Below are positions 16,144 to 25,599 of a stretch of 64,000 nucleotides of DNA, one piece after another (position 1 is the first letter of the stretch; each line of letters opens with the position of its first letter). Source of the DNA: Paracoccus sp. (in: a-proteobacteria) (lineage in GTDB: Bacteria; Pseudomonadota; Alphaproteobacteria; Rhodobacterales; Rhodobacteraceae); NCBI RefSeq assembly GCF_030538495.1, contig NZ_JAUNTW010000005.1, forward strand, positions 144,534 through 208,533. The letters run 5' to 3'. The notes under the pieces are model-generated. The model had not been told where the DNA came from, did not search any database, and saw nothing but the letters and a program-made list of their open reading frames with translations. Made by a program: the position numbers and the translations under genes.

Positions 16144-17499
16144 TTAAACCGCCGATGAATGGCTGCCCTGCGTCACGGCATATCCATCCAAAGCCTGCGC
16201 AATCATCCGCGTCAGGGGACGGCCCGCATCGGTGATTTCCAAGGCATCGCCCGTCAGACGCACCGCATCGCCGAACAGATCGGTCACGGGGCGGTAAATC
16301 TGCGCCTGATCGGCGGGGGTCAGGCCAAAGCGGGTTTCGATTTCAGACAGTGAAATGCGGAAATCGCACATCAGCGCCTCGATCATGCGGCCACGCCAGT
16401 GATCTTCGGGGGTGAAGATATGCCCGCGCGATGTCGGTTGCGCCCCGGCGCGCACGGCGGCGGTATAGGCCCCCGTCGCGGGCGCGTTCTGGGCATAGCC
16501 CTGCGGATACCGCGAAATCGACGACGCGCCCAGCCCGATCAGCACCTGCGCGGGATCGTCGGTATAGCCCTGAAAATTGCGGCGCAACCGGCCCGCGGCG
16601 GCAGCATCGGCCAGCCCGTCACCCGGACGCGCGAAATGGTCGATGCCGATATCGTCGAATCCGTCCGCCACAAACAAATCGCGCGCGGTTTCAAACAGCG
16701 CCAGCCGCGATTCGCCATCGGGCAGGCTGTCATCGGGGATCATGACCTGACGTTTCGACATCCAAGGGACATGCGCATAACCATAAAGCGCGACCCGATC
16801 CGGGGCCAAAGCCAGCACCTTTTGCACCGTGTCCGACATGCGGGTGATGGTCTGATGCGGCAGGCCATAGAGAATATCGGCGTTCAGGCTGGCAATACCG
16901 TGATCGCGGATCAGCGCCACGGTGTCGGCGGTCAGGTCGAAACTTTGCGGGCGGCCAATGGCCTGCTGAATCATCGGGTCGAAATCCTGCACCCCGATCG
17001 ATGCGCGGTTCATCCCCGCCCGCGCCAATGCCGCCATGCGCGGGGCGTCGATTTCGGACGGGTCAATCTCGACCGAGAATTCACCGCCCGGGGCCATCGG
17101 AAAGGCGTCAAAGATCGCACCCGCCAGCCGGTCGATCATGTCGGGCGACAACAATGTGGGCGTGCCGCCGCCCCAATGCAGACGCGACAACGTGACTCCG
17201 CCCGCGATTCGCGTGGACAGGTCGCGCAATTCGGTGATCAGCGTGTCCACATAGGCCGCGACCGGTTCCAGCGTCTGCGTGCCTTGGGTCCGGCAGGCGC
17301 AGAACCAACACAGCCTGCGGCAAAACGGCACATGCAGATACAGCGAAATCTGCGCATCCGGGGCAATATCGGCCATCCAATCGCGCACAATTGCGCCATT
17401 TACGGTCGGTTTGAACTGTGTTGCGGGGGGATAGCTGGTGTAACGCGGCGCGCGCGCGTCAAACAGCCCCAACCGTCTTAGTTGCGAAATATCACTCAT
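16144..17499 (-). CDS. hemN: Oxygen-independent coproporphyrinogen III oxidase
   Basis: A 451-aa radical SAM enzyme that decarboxylates coproporphyrinogen III to protoporphyrinogen IX without oxygen, in the cytoplasm. The conserved N-terminus LFDARAPRYTSYPPATQF is present. The cluster motif is Cys60-x3-Cys64-x2-Cys67-x-Cys69 (PFCRRLCWFCAC), as in true HemN rather than HemW. Other signatures are LHWGGGTPTLL, ASIGVQDFD and ADILYGLPHQT. It is divergent from fnrL, with an FNR-type box centred 42 bases upstream of its start, matching anaerobic control of heme synthesis. Confidence 0.96.
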   Translation of the reverse strand: MSDISQLRRLGLFDARAPRYTSYPPATQFKPTVNGAIVRDWMADIAPDAQISLYLHVPFCRRLCWFCACRTQGTQTLEPVAAYVDTLITELRDLSTRIAGGVTLSRLHWGGGTPTLLSPDMIDRLAGAIFDAFPMAPGGEFSVEIDPSEIDAPRMAALARAGMNRASIGVQDFDPMIQQAIGRPQSFDLTADTVALIRDHGIASLNADILYGLPHQTITRMSDTVQKVLALAPDRVALYGYAHVPWMSKRQVMIPDDSLPDGESRLALFETARDLFVADGFDDIGIDHFARPGDGLADAAAAGRLRRNFQGYTDDPAQVLIGLGASSISRYPQGYAQNAPATGAYTAAVRAGAQPTSRGHIFTPEDHWRGRMIEALMCDFRISLSEIETRFGLTPADQAQIYRPVTDLFGDAVRLTGDALEITDAGRPLTRMIAQALDGYAVTQGSHSSAV

Positions 17500-17519
17500 G
17501 CGCGTATCAATGGGGCAGA

Positions 17520-18299
17520 ATGCGCGAACATACCTTGACTCAGATCAACCCCGATTCCGGGGATGCCGGACTGCACGGCGATATGCGATGCGGGGAATGC
17601 CCTATTCGTTACCGGGCCGTCTGTGCGCAATGCGATGCCGACGAATTGACCCTGCTGGAAGGGATCAAGTTTTACCGCACCTATGAAGCGGGCCAGCCCA
17701 TCGTTTGGGAAGGCGACCAGATGGATTTCGTGGCGTCCGTCGTGACGGGCGTGGCGTCGCTGACCCACACGCTTGAAGACGGGCGCACACAAATGGTCGG
17801 CCTGTTGCTGCCCAGCGATTTTCTGGGCCGTCCGGGGCGCGAGCGCGCCGCCTATCACGCGACGGCGGCGACCAAGGTGGTGCTGTGCTGTTTCCGGCGC
17901 AAGGCCTTTGATGACATGATGCGCCGCACCCCGCGCATTGCGCATCGGCTGTTGGAAATGACGCTGGATGAACTGGATGCGGCGCGGGAATGGATGTTGC
18001 TGCTGGGCCGCAAAACCGCGCGGGAAAAGATCGCGTCCTTTATCGCGATCATCGCGCGGCGCGAAGCGGCGCTGAACAAACGCCGCCCCGGTGGCCGGAT
18101 GGAGATTGACCTGCCCCTGACCCGCGAAGCCATGGCCGATTATCTGGGGGTGACGCTGGAAACCGTCAGCCGTCAGGTCAGCGCGCTGAAACGCGACGGG
18201 GTGATCGAATTGCGCGGCAAACGCGGGGTGATTTTGCCCGATTTCGCGCGTTTGGTGGACGAATCGGGCGATGATTCGGATGGCGGCTGGATCGCCTGA
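17520..18299 (+). CDS. fnrL: Oxygen-sensing CRP/FNR-family regulator FnrL
   Basis: A 259-aa regulator. The N-terminal cysteine set C24-x2-C27-x7-C35-x2-C38 (CGECPIRYRAVCAQC) would, with a distal Cys in KVVLCCF, hold an oxygen-labile [4Fe-4S] cluster. A cyclic-nucleotide-binding-like fold and dimer helix follow. The helix-turn-helix ends in LGVTLETVSRQVSALK; the E-SR residues are those that read TTGAT half-sites. The start at 17520 fits the about 20-residue lead seen in FnrL proteins. FnrL activates microaerobic and anaerobic genes such as hemN and cco. An FNR-type box lies within its own first codons. Confidence 0.95.
   Translation: MREHTLTQINPDSGDAGLHGDMRCGECPIRYRAVCAQCDADELTLLEGIKFYRTYEAGQPIVWEGDQMDFVASVVTGVASLTHTLEDGRTQMVGLLLPSDFLGRPGRERAAYHATAATKVVLCCFRRKAFDDMMRRTPRIAHRLLEMTLDELDAAREWMLLLGRKTAREKIASFIAIIARREAALNKRRPGGRMEIDLPLTREAMADYLGVTLETVSRQVSALKRDGVIELRGKRGVILPDFARLVDESGDDSDGGWIA
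17535..17548. promoter_or_regulatory. FNR-type box between hemN and fnrL
   Basis: TTGACTCAGATCAA fits the TTGAY-N4-ATCAA FnrL consensus. It lies 36 bases upstream of the hemN start and inside codons 6-10 of fnrL, so it may activate hemN and act on fnrL itself. Confidence 0.7.
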
Positions 18300-18321
18300 C
18301 GGGCGATCCAAGCCCACCCGT

Positions 18322-19161
18322 TTAACGCGCCATGAACACCGGCACGCGGGCCTGTTCCAGCATGTTGCGGGTGGCTCCGCCCAAGATGGCTTCGCGCAGG
18401 CGGGAATGGCCATAGGCGCCCATGACGACCAGATCGGCCCCGATTTCCACGGCGCGGCGGTTCAGTTCCTGACTGATCGTCGGTTCGGTGCGCGCCAGCA
18501 CGGCGATTTCCGCGCGCACGCCGTGGCGGGTCAGCATCTGCGTCAACGCGCCGCCCGGATCGGACCGTTCGGCACCGGCGCGGCGGGGGTCGATGCAGGT
18601 GACCTCGACCGCTTGGGCGGTTTTCAACAAAGGCAGAGCGCGGCGGATCGCGACCAAGGCTTCGGCCGATTGGTTCCACGCCACGATGATGCGTTTGGGG
18701 GCGTCCGTCACGGCGGCGTCGCCCGGCAGGACCAGAACCGGGCAGCCGCCTTCGAACAGGGCGGCCTCGGTCACGATTTCGGCGTCACCGGGCTGGTGAT
18801 CGCCATAAGGGCTGGCCAGAATAGCCAGATCGGAAAACCGCGCCCGCAGCCCCACCAGATTGGGGATGCCGCCCGACTGCGCGACCGCTGATTCGACCGA
18901 CCAGCGCAGCCCCGCGCGCCCGTCCAGATGCGCCCGCACATCGCGTTCCAGCGTTTCAGCCTGAACCATGGCCTGATCAATCGCATCTTGCAGCATATAG
19001 GCCGTGCCGCCGGGGAAATAATAACCCGGCTGGCTGTGGTCGATGCCAAGACACAGCACATCCAGATGCGCATCCGCCCGCGCGGCAAAGCCCGCCGCCG
19101 CGTCCAGTTGCGCAAATTGCGACGGATCCGTCAGCACCGTCAGGATCGTTTTATAGGCCAT
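18322..19161 (-). CDS. Universal stress protein, tandem UspA domains
   Basis: A 279-aa protein with two UspA-like domains (about residues 1-145 and 150-279). The second domain carries the ATP-binding signature G-x2-G-x9-G-x-T as GAYGHSRLREAILGGATRN; the first is more degenerate. Tandem Usp proteins bind ATP or AMP and support survival under redox and energy stress; the exact role is unknown. The start at 19161 (MAYKTILTVLTD) is typical of the family. It is divergent from ccoN, and two FNR-type boxes lie between them, so microaerobic induction is likely. Confidence 0.88.
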   Translation of the reverse strand: MAYKTILTVLTDPSQFAQLDAAAGFAARADAHLDVLCLGIDHSQPGYYFPGGTAYMLQDAIDQAMVQAETLERDVRAHLDGRAGLRWSVESAVAQSGGIPNLVGLRARFSDLAILASPYGDHQPGDAEIVTEAALFEGGCPVLVLPGDAAVTDAPKRIIVAWNQSAEALVAIRRALPLLKTAQAVEVTCIDPRRAGAERSDPGGALTQMLTRHGVRAEIAVLARTEPTISQELNRRAVEIGADLVVMGAYGHSRLREAILGGATRNMLEQARVPVFMAR

Positions 19162-19216
19162 GGCAAAATTCCCCCATTTTGTCCCCATAAGGTGAAGCGG
19201 TTTCGCGCCCCGCGCC

Positions 19217-19230
19217 TTGATCCGTGTCAA
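19217..19230. promoter_or_regulatory. FNR-type box, usp side
   Basis: TTGATCCGTGTCAA is a near-palindromic TTGAT-N4-GTCAA, centred about 62 bases upstream of the universal stress protein start. Confidence 0.65.
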
Positions 19231-19239
19231 ACCGCAGAT

Positions 19240-19253
19240 TTGACGCAGATCAA
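19240..19253. promoter_or_regulatory. FNR-type box, ccoN side
   Basis: TTGACGCAGATCAA matches TTGAY-N4-ATCAA. It lies about 112 bases upstream of ccoN, 9 bases from the neighbouring box, and is well placed to drive ccoNOQP. Confidence 0.75.
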
Positions 19254-19358
19254 AGCCGGATGCGCGGCCCGGCCCTATGCCCAATTCTGAATAAATCCGT
19301 CGCGGGGCGATTCGCCCCCGGCGCATGGAAGGAAAAACACGATGGTCACGGGGACGCT

Positions 19359-20963
19359 ATGCTAAGCTATGTTAAACTGATCCTGCTTGGCGGGATCGCG
19401 CTGTTTGGTGCGATTGGCGCCAACATGGCGCATGATGCAGCCTATATGGTCAACGCGCTGACCGTCATGTTGGTTGCCGGCGGTCTGTTCCTGTGGGTGC
19501 TGCGTGGCATCGACGAACCGGTCGTTGCCGTCAACCAGAACGAATATATGGACGGAGTGGTCCGCGCCGGCGTGATCGCGACGGCGTTCTGGGGCGTTGT
19601 CGGCTTTCTGGTCGGTGTGGTCATCGCGTTTCAGCTGACCTTTCCGGCGCTGAACTTCAGCGACTGGGCGCAGGGTTATCTGAACTTTGGCCGTCTGCGT
19701 CCGCTGCACACCAGTGCGGTGATTTTCGCATTCGGCGGTAACGCCCTGATCGCAACATCGTTTTACGTCGTGCAGCGCACCTGTGGCGCGCGGCTGTGGG
19801 GCGGCAATGCGGCGTGGTTCGTGTTCTGGGGCTATCAGCTGGTGATCGTGCTGGCCGCGACCGGCTATGTTCTGGGCGCAACGCAGGGCAAAGAATATGC
19901 CGAACCCGAATGGTATGTTGACTGGTGGCTGACCATCGTCTGGGTCGTTTATCTGGCCGTGTTTCTGGGAACCGTGATGAAGCGCCGCGAACCGCATATC
20001 TATGTCGCGAACTGGTTCTATCTGGGGTTCATTGTCACCGTGGCGATGCTGCATGTGGTGAACAACCTTGCGCGTCCGGTCAGCATCTGGGGTTCCAAAT
20101 CCGTGCCGGTCTTCGCCGGTGTGCAGGACGCCATGGTGCAATGGTGGTATGGCCACAACGCCGTGGGCTTTTTCCTGACCGCGGGTTTTCTGGGCATGAT
20201 GTATTACTTCATCCCGAAACAGGCCGAACGCCCGGTCTATTCCTATAAGCTGTCGATCATCCACTTCTGGGCGCTGATCTTCCTGTATATCTGGGCCGGT
20301 CCGCACCACCTGCATTACACCGCATTGCCGGAATGGGCGGCGACGCTGGGCATGGTGTTCTCGATCATGCTGTGGATGCCGTCCTGGGGTGGTATGATCA
20401 ACGGCCTGATGACGCTGTCGGGCGCGTGGGACAAGCTGCGCACCGATCCGATCATCCGCATGATGGTGGTGGCCGTGGGTTTCTATGGCATGGCCACGTT
20501 CGAAGGCCCGATGATGTCGATCAAGGCCGTGAACAGCCTGTCGCATTACACCGACTGGACCATCGGCCATGTTCATTCGGGCGCTTTGGGCTGGAACGGG
20601 ATGATCACCTTTGGCGCGCTGTATTACCTGACGCCGCGCCTGTGGGGTCGTGAACGGCTGTATTCGCTGACGCTGGTGTCGTGGCATTTCTGGCTGGCGA
20701 CCATTGGCATCGTGATCTACGCCGCGTCGATGTGGGTGACCGGCATCATGGAAGGTCTGATGTGGCGCGAAGTGGACGCCAACGGCTTCCTGGTGAACGC
20801 GTTCTCTGACACGATCGCACCGAAATTCCCGATGTATCTGGCCCGCGCATTGGGCGGGACGCTGTTCCTGATCGGCGGTTGCATCATGGCCTATAACCTG
20901 TGGGCAACCGTTGCCCGCCAGCCCAAGGCCCATTCCACCGCAATCGCCGTGCCGGCTGAATAA
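19359..20963 (+). CDS. ccoN: Cytochrome cbb3 oxidase subunit I
   Basis: A 534-aa heme-copper oxidase catalytic subunit of the high-affinity cbb3 type. It has about 12 membrane helices and the expected histidine ligands: [14 protein letters not shown] in helix 2, [11 protein letters not shown] (CuB ligand region), [12 protein letters not shown] (CuB histidine pair) and [14 protein letters not shown] (heme ligands). It reduces oxygen to water at low oxygen tension and pumps protons in the inner membrane. The start at 19359 ([16 protein letters not shown]) aligns with Rhodobacter CcoN; the frame extends upstream over the FNR box without conserved sequence. Confidence 0.97.
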   Translation: MLSYVKLILLGGIALFGAIGANMAHDAAYMVNALTVMLVAGGLFLWVLRGIDEPVVAVNQNEYMDGVVRAGVIATAFWGVVGFLVGVVIAFQLTFPALNFSDWAQGYLNFGRLRPLHTSAVIFAFGGNALIATSFYVVQRTCGARLWGGNAAWFVFWGYQLVIVLAATGYVLGATQGKEYAEPEWYVDWWLTIVWVVYLAVFLGTVMKRREPHIYVANWFYLGFIVTVAMLHVVNNLARPVSIWGSKSVPVFAGVQDAMVQWWYGHNAVGFFLTAGFLGMMYYFIPKQAERPVYSYKLSIIHFWALIFLYIWAGPHHLHYTALPEWAATLGMVFSIMLWMPSWGGMINGLMTLSGAWDKLRTDPIIRMMVVAVGFYGMATFEGPMMSIKAVNSLSHYTDWTIGHVHSGALGWNGMITFGALYYLTPRLWGRERLYSLTLVSWHFWLATIGIVIYAASMWVTGIMEGLMWREVDANGFLVNAFSDTIAPKFPMYLARALGGTLFLIGGCIMAYNLWATVARQPKAHSTAIAVPAE

Positions 20964-20975
20964 AGGATCCTAAAC

Positions 20976-21701
20976 ATGCGTATTCTTGATAAGCACAAGA
21001 TCCTTGAAAAGAACGCCACGCTGCTGCTGATCTTTTCGTTCCTTGTCGTCACCATCGGCGGCATCGTGCAGATCACGCCGCTGTTCTATCTGGAAAACAC
21101 CATCGAAAAGGTCGAAGGTGTCCGCCCCTACACGCCGCTGGAACTGACCGGCCGTGACATTTACATCCGCGAAGGGTGTTACACCTGTCACAGCCAGATG
21201 ATCCGCCCGATGCGGGACGAAGATCAGCGTTATGGCCATTACAGCCTTGCGGCGGAATCGATGTATGACCACCCGTTCCAATGGGGGTCGAAACGCACCG
21301 GGCCGGATCTGGCGCGTGTCGGCGGTCGGTATTCGGATGAATGGCATATCGACCACCTGCGCGATCCCAAATCGGTGGTGCCGGATTCGATCATGCCGAA
21401 ATACGGCTTCCTGCTGAACCGCCGGATCAGCACCGACAACATCGCCCAGCGTCTGCGCACCGACCGTCTGGTGGGCGTGCCATACACGGACGAGATGATC
21501 GAAAACGCCGCCAGCGATCTGCGGATGCAGGCCGATCCGTTCGGAGACGCCGCCGCCCTGCAATCGCGTTATCCGGGGGCGCAGCTGCGCAACTTTGACC
21601 GCCAGCCTGAACTGACGGAAATGGACGCGCTGATCGCCTATCTTCAGGTGCTGGGAACGATGGTTGATTTCTCGACCTTTGAACCCGATCCGCGGCGCTA
21701 A
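20976..21701 (+). CDS. ccoO: Cytochrome cbb3 oxidase subunit II (monoheme cytochrome c)
   Basis: A 241-aa membrane-anchored cytochrome c. One N-terminal helix (about residues 12-32) is followed by a periplasmic domain with a single heme motif CYTCH at residues about 69-73 and the axial Met region further on. It passes electrons from CcoP to CcoN. AAAGGA sits upstream of the ATG, 12 bases after ccoN. Confidence 0.96.
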   Translation: MRILDKHKILEKNATLLLIFSFLVVTIGGIVQITPLFYLENTIEKVEGVRPYTPLELTGRDIYIREGCYTCHSQMIRPMRDEDQRYGHYSLAAESMYDHPFQWGSKRTGPDLARVGGRYSDEWHIDHLRDPKSVVPDSIMPKYGFLLNRRISTDNIAQRLRTDRLVGVPYTDEMIENAASDLRMQADPFGDAAALQSRYPGAQLRNFDRQPELTEMDALIAYLQVLGTMVDFSTFEPDPRR

Positions 21702-21710
21702 GGGGGCATT

Positions 21711-21896
21711 ATGGAAACCTACAGCTTACTGCGCGCATTTGCGGATAGCTGGGCTTTGCTGGCGCTGACCCTGTTTTTTGTGGGGGTTGTGGCCTTTGTG
21801 TTCCGGCCGGGCGCACGCCGCGCCCAGCAGGACGCCGCCAACAGCATTTTCCGCAACGAAACCCGACCCGCCCCCGAGACTAAGGAGGACCGCTGA
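21711..21896 (+). CDS. ccoQ: Cytochrome cbb3 oxidase subunit CcoQ
   Basis: A 61-aa single-helix protein (helix about residues 14-32, [20 protein letters not shown]), then a polar cytoplasmic tail. CcoQ stabilises the assembled cbb3 complex. AAGGGGG precedes the start. Its stop codon overlaps the ccoP start (TGATG). Confidence 0.93.
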   Translation: METYSLLRAFADSWALLALTLFFVGVVAFVFRPGARRAQQDAANSIFRNETRPAPETKEDR

Positions 21897-22954
21897 TGTC
21901 CGACGACAACAAAAACAAACCCACCGGGGACCTGTCGGACGAACATGTGTCGCCCGCAAACCCGGATAACCAAATCGAATTGGGTCGGCAGGCGGCGGAT
22001 GCCGAACATGCCGCCAAGATCGAAGGCGACATCCCCGACCGCGCCGCGCCCGACGCCCCCGAGGCGCCCAAACACCGCGCCAAATCGCGGGGCCGTCACG
22101 GCGTCGTCGCCCATGAAACGCCCTCAACGGGTCACGAATGGGACGGCATCACCGAATACGACAACCCGATGCCTCGGTGGTGGCTGTGGACGTTCTACGC
22201 CACGATCATCTGGGCGATTGGCTATATGATCGCCTATCCGGCGATTCCGCTGCTGTCGGGGGCCACGCAGGGCCTGCTGAAAACAAACGCCCGGACCGAG
22301 GTTGCCGCCGAAATCCAGCGGTTCAACGACGCAAACGCGCCGATGAACGCGGCCTTGGTGGAAACGCCCTTGGATCAGATCGCGGCGGACCCGCAGCTGG
22401 CCAGCTATGCCGGCAATGCGGGGGGCGCGCTGTATCGGACCTGGTGCGCGCAATGTCACGGCTCGGGTGCGGCGGGTGCGCCGGGTTATCCGAACCTGCT
22501 GGACGATGTGTGGCTGTGGGGCGGCACGCTGGACGACATCCACACCACCCTGCTGCACGGCATCCGTGACCCGCAGGATCCCGACACGCGCTATTCGCAA
22601 ATGCCGGGTTACGGGGTTGATGGCCTGCTGAACCGCACGGAAATCGCGGATGTGACGCAATATGTCCTGTCCCTGTCGGGTGCGGCGCATAACGCAACGC
22701 AGGCGGCGGCGGGTGCGGTCACCTATGAAAACAACTGCGCGGCCTGCCACCAACCCGATGGCAGCGGCGACCAGTTCCAAGGCGCGCCTGCGCTGAATGA
22801 TCAGGTGTGGCTCTATGGCGGCGATGCGGCCACGATCACCCGCATCATCCACGAAGGCCCCTATGGCGTCATGCCCGCATGGTCCAACCGTCTGACCGAG
22901 GCCGAGATTCGCGCCCTGACGGTTTACGTTCACGGTCTGGGCGGGGGCGAATAA
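21896..22954 (+). CDS. ccoP: Cytochrome cbb3 oxidase subunit III (diheme cytochrome c)
   Basis: A 352-aa subunit with two heme motifs, CAQCH (about residue 184) and CAACH (about 281), after one membrane helix (about residues 99-119). It accepts electrons from soluble cytochrome c. It is longer than the usual roughly 290-300 aa: about 60 charged residues precede the conserved [19 protein letters not shown] segment, on the cytoplasmic side. The extension is supported by a near-perfect TAAGGAGG ribosome binding site before the ATG at 21896. No ccoGHIS assembly genes follow; the next gene is miaB on the opposite strand. Confidence 0.95.
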   Translation: MSDDNKNKPTGDLSDEHVSPANPDNQIELGRQAADAEHAAKIEGDIPDRAAPDAPEAPKHRAKSRGRHGVVAHETPSTGHEWDGITEYDNPMPRWWLWTFYATIIWAIGYMIAYPAIPLLSGATQGLLKTNARTEVAAEIQRFNDANAPMNAALVETPLDQIAADPQLASYAGNAGGALYRTWCAQCHGSGAAGAPGYPNLLDDVWLWGGTLDDIHTTLLHGIRDPQDPDTRYSQMPGYGVDGLLNRTEIADVTQYVLSLSGAAHNATQAAAGAVTYENNCAACHQPDGSGDQFQGAPALNDQVWLYGGDAATITRIIHEGPYGVMPAWSNRLTEAEIRALTVYVHGLGGGE

Positions 22955-22972
22955 CCCGTCCGGCAAGGGCTT

Positions 22973-22999
22973 CCGTGGCCGGCCCGACACCGGCCACGG
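22973..22999. terminator. Hairpin after ccoNOQP
   Basis: A perfect 10-bp stem (CCGTGGCCGG with CCGGCCACGG) with a 7-base loop, 18 bases after the ccoP stop. There is no T run, so termination is plausible but not certain. Two copies of TCGCGCGTTCCTTGGGG follow in this intergenic region (about 23022-23038 and 23117-23133). Confidence 0.45.
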
Positions 23000-23195
23000 G
23001 GGAACCGGCCCCCCGTCCTGTTCGCGCGTTCCTTGGGGGGCCGGTCATCATCTTCGGCGGTTATCGCCAAAAGGAATCCGTCTGGTGAACATCGGGCGGC
23101 GCCGGTCCCCGTTTCTCGCGCGTTCCTTGGGGACCGGCAAAACCCCTTTTCCCAATCTGCACCGCGCAGGGCAAGCCCTGACGCGGCGTTCGCAA

Positions 23196-24524
23196 TCAGG
23201 CCAGTTCGCCGCGCAGCGAATTGGGCGCGCTTTCGACAATGCGGACCTGCACCAGATCCCCGATCTGCGCATCGGGCGCATCGACGAATACGGAATGCAG
23301 GTAATCCGATTTGCCGACCATCTGCTCCGCCGACCGCCCCGGCTTTTCAAACAAGACGCCGACGGTGCGGCCGACCATGCTTTCCTGTGTGGCCTTTTGC
23401 TGACGGCTCAGCAGCGCCTGCAATTCCTGCAACCGGGCATCGGCGACATCGCTGTCCACCTCGGCCCGGTCAAAGGCAGGGGTGCCGGGGCGGGGCGAGT
23501 ATTTGAAACTGAACGCCGTCCCAAAGCCCACCTGCTCAATCAAACGCAGTGTGTCGGCATGGTCCTGATCGGTTTCACCGGGAAAGCCCACGATAAAATC
23601 GCTGGTCAGCAAAATATCGGGCCGCGCCGCGCGGATGCGGTCAATCAGGCGCAGATACTGGTCAGCGGTGTGTTTGCGGTTCATCGCGCGCAAAATCCGG
23701 TCGCTGCCCGACTGCACCGGCAAATGCAGATAGGGCATCAGCTGCGGCACATCGCGATGCGCGTCGATCAGATCATCGGCCATGTCGTTGGGATGGCTGG
23801 TGGTGTAACGAATCCGGTCCAGCCCCTGAATGTCGCCCAAGGCACGGATCAGACGCCCGAATCCCCATTCGGCCCCGTCCCCCATCCCGTGCCAGCCATT
23901 CACATTCTGCCCCAGCAACGTGATTTCGCGCACACCCCGCGCCACCAGATCGCGCGCCTCGGCCAGAATACGGTCCACGGGGCGGCTCACCTCGGCCCCG
24001 CGGGTATAGGGGACGACGCAGAACGCGCAAAACTTGTCGCAACCTTCCTGAACGGTCAGAAACGCGGCAGGCGCGCGGCGCGTGGCGCGACGTTCGGGCA
24101 GGTGGTCAAACTTATCTTCTTCGGGAAAATCGGTGACAATCGCGGGGGCCTCGCCGCGCACCATGGCGGGCAAACGGTGATAGGCCTGCGGCCCCACGAC
24201 GAGATCGACCAGAGGCATCCGTCGGGTGATCTCCTCCCCCTCGGCCTGCGCCACACAGCCGGCAACGCCGATTTTCAGATCGGGGCGCTCGGCCTTTAAC
24301 GGCTTCAGACGGCCCAGATCGGAATACAGCTTTTCCGCCGCCTTTTCGCGGATGTGACAGGTGTTCAGCAACACCATATCCGCATCGGCCTGATCCTCGG
24401 TCAGCTCGTAACCTTCGGGGGCCATGGCCTCGGCCATGCGCTGACTGTCATAGACATTCATCTGACAGCCATAGGTTTTGATATACAGTTTTTTCGCCGC
24501 CGGGGCGGTTTTGGTGTCGGTCAT
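23196..24524 (-). CDS. miaB: tRNA-2-methylthio-N6-dimethylallyladenosine synthase
   Basis: A 442-aa methylthiotransferase that adds the methylthio group to i6A37 of tRNAs reading UNN codons. Domain order: UPF0004 N-terminal domain with cluster cysteines C20, C56 and C90 ([23 protein letters not shown]); radical SAM domain with C162-x3-C166-x2-C169 (GCDKFCAFC); TRAM domain at about residues 380-440. Length is as expected. It is convergent with ccoP and has no operon partner here. Confidence 0.96.
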   Translation of the reverse strand: MTDTKTAPAAKKLYIKTYGCQMNVYDSQRMAEAMAPEGYELTEDQADADMVLLNTCHIREKAAEKLYSDLGRLKPLKAERPDLKIGVAGCVAQAEGEEITRRMPLVDLVVGPQAYHRLPAMVRGEAPAIVTDFPEEDKFDHLPERRATRRAPAAFLTVQEGCDKFCAFCVVPYTRGAEVSRPVDRILAEARDLVARGVREITLLGQNVNGWHGMGDGAEWGFGRLIRALGDIQGLDRIRYTTSHPNDMADDLIDAHRDVPQLMPYLHLPVQSGSDRILRAMNRKHTADQYLRLIDRIRAARPDILLTSDFIVGFPGETDQDHADTLRLIEQVGFGTAFSFKYSPRPGTPAFDRAEVDSDVADARLQELQALLSRQQKATQESMVGRTVGVLFEKPGRSAEQMVGKSDYLHSVFVDAPDAQIGDLVQVRIVESAPNSLRGELA

Positions 24525-24590
24525 GGGGGGACGGTCCTTGAAATCACCCCATCCTTACAGCAAAATCAGCGAAATGAAAAGCTGCGCGCC

Positions 24591-24645
24591 TTTATCTTCT
24601 GTGTGCAAATATCCTCTGGGGGTCCGGGGGGCGAAGCGCCCCCGG
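24591..24645 (+). repeat. Dispersed intergenic hairpin repeat, copy 3
   Basis: It carries TTTATCTTCTGTGTGCAAAT, then ATCCTCTGGGGGTCCGG and the GGGGGGCGAAGCGCCCCC hairpin. It is almost the reverse complement of copy 4 at 60.5 kb. It ends 11 bases before the next start codon, so it forms the leader of the TfoX-C gene. Confidence 0.8.
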
Positions 24646-24656
24646 CAGCAACGTCT

Positions 24657-25004
24657 ATGACCGACAGCGACCTGACGCAGATCAACCTGATTGGCCCCGC
24701 CACGGCCCGCGCGCTGATCGCGGCGGGGGTGCCGGACGCGGCCAGCCTGCGGACCGTGGGCGCGCATGACGCCTATCACGCGATGCTGGTATCGGGGACG
24801 CGCCCGCATTTCATCTGGTATCAGGTCTTGCATATGGCGTTGCAGGATCGCCCGTGGAACGATGTGCGCGGGGCCGAACGGGCAGAACTGCGCGCGCGGT
24901 TTGACGCCTTGGTCGCGGCCACCCGCGCGCCCCGTTCCGACATTGAAACCGCGTTAAACGACATCGGCCTGTTGCCGCCATCAGGGGACGAAAATGACGC
25001 ATGA
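24657..25004 (+). CDS. TfoX C-terminal domain protein
   Basis: A 115-aa protein made up almost entirely of a TfoX/Sxy C-terminal (helix-hairpin-helix-like) domain: LIGPATARALIAAGVPDAAS, then RTVGAHDAYHAML and a conserved LQDRPWND segment. In gammaproteobacteria TfoX regulates competence, but stand-alone C-terminal domains of this type are common in Rhodobacterales and their role is unknown. The frame is open upstream through repeat copy 3; the ATG at 24657 marks the first conserved residues. It overlaps the next gene by 11 bases. Confidence 0.75.
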   Translation: MTDSDLTQINLIGPATARALIAAGVPDAASLRTVGAHDAYHAMLVSGTRPHFIWYQVLHMALQDRPWNDVRGAERAELRARFDALVAATRAPRSDIETALNDIGLLPPSGDENDA

Positions 25005-25455
25005 TCTGATCTTTGACACCGTGCTGGACGCGCCGCGCGACCGCGTTTGGCGTTGCTGGACCGAACCGCGCCTGTTGGAACAATGGTTCTGCCCGAAACC
25101 GTGGACTGTCACCGATGCGGTCATCGACCTGCGTGCGGGTGGCGAGTTTTCCACGGTCATGCACGGCCCGGATGGCGAATGTTTTGCCAATACCGGCGTG
25201 TTTCTGGCCGTCGATCCGGGGCGGAGGCTGGTCTTTACCGACGCGCTGACGCCGGAGCTGCATCCCGGCGCGCGGGCCTTTATGGTGGTGCATGTCACGC
25301 TGTCGGATGCGGGGCCGGATGGGACGCACACCGCCTATCACGCCCGCGCGATGCACTGGACCGAACAGGCGCGCGACGAACATCGCGCCATGGGCTTTCA
25401 TCAGGGCTGGGGCATTGCTGCCGAACAATTGCAGGAACTGGCCCGCAGCCTGTAA
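24994..25455 (+). CDS. AHSA1/SRPBCC-domain protein
   Basis: A 153-aa START-like (SRPBCC, AHSA1 type) protein: DAPRDRVWRCWTEPRLLEQW and KPWTVTDAVIDLRAGGEFST are the family-typical first helix and strand, and the C-terminal helix ends GWGIAAEQLQELARSL. Proteins of this fold bind hydrophobic ligands or act with Hsp90; the ligand is unknown. It overlaps the TfoX-C gene by 11 bases, suggesting co-translation. Confidence 0.8.
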   Translation: MTHDLIFDTVLDAPRDRVWRCWTEPRLLEQWFCPKPWTVTDAVIDLRAGGEFSTVMHGPDGECFANTGVFLAVDPGRRLVFTDALTPELHPGARAFMVVHVTLSDAGPDGTHTAYHARAMHWTEQARDEHRAMGFHQGWGIAAEQLQELARSL

Positions 25456-25504
25456 CCCTGCGAACCCGTCATTCTGCCCGTTTTTCCGGCAATCTGCCCG
25501 ATCC

Positions 25505-25520
25505 ACCGGCGCGCGCCGGT
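25505..25520. other. 16-bp perfect palindrome upstream of the aminotransferase
   Basis: ACCGGCGCGCGCCGGT lies 80 bases before the aminotransferase start. It could be an operator or a terminator stem for the AHSA1 gene; there is no T run. Confidence 0.3.
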
Positions 25521-25599
25521 CAGTCCGCCCACACGCCCCCCATTGAACGCGCGCCCCGCCAGCGATACCGTGGCACAAACAGTTCACCCGGAGGGATCC

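Noticed and set aside
22955-23195. Truncated ccoG between ccoP and miaB
   Set aside because: No frame in this stretch shows ferredoxin-type cysteine motifs or membrane helices; it holds hairpins and a short direct repeat only.
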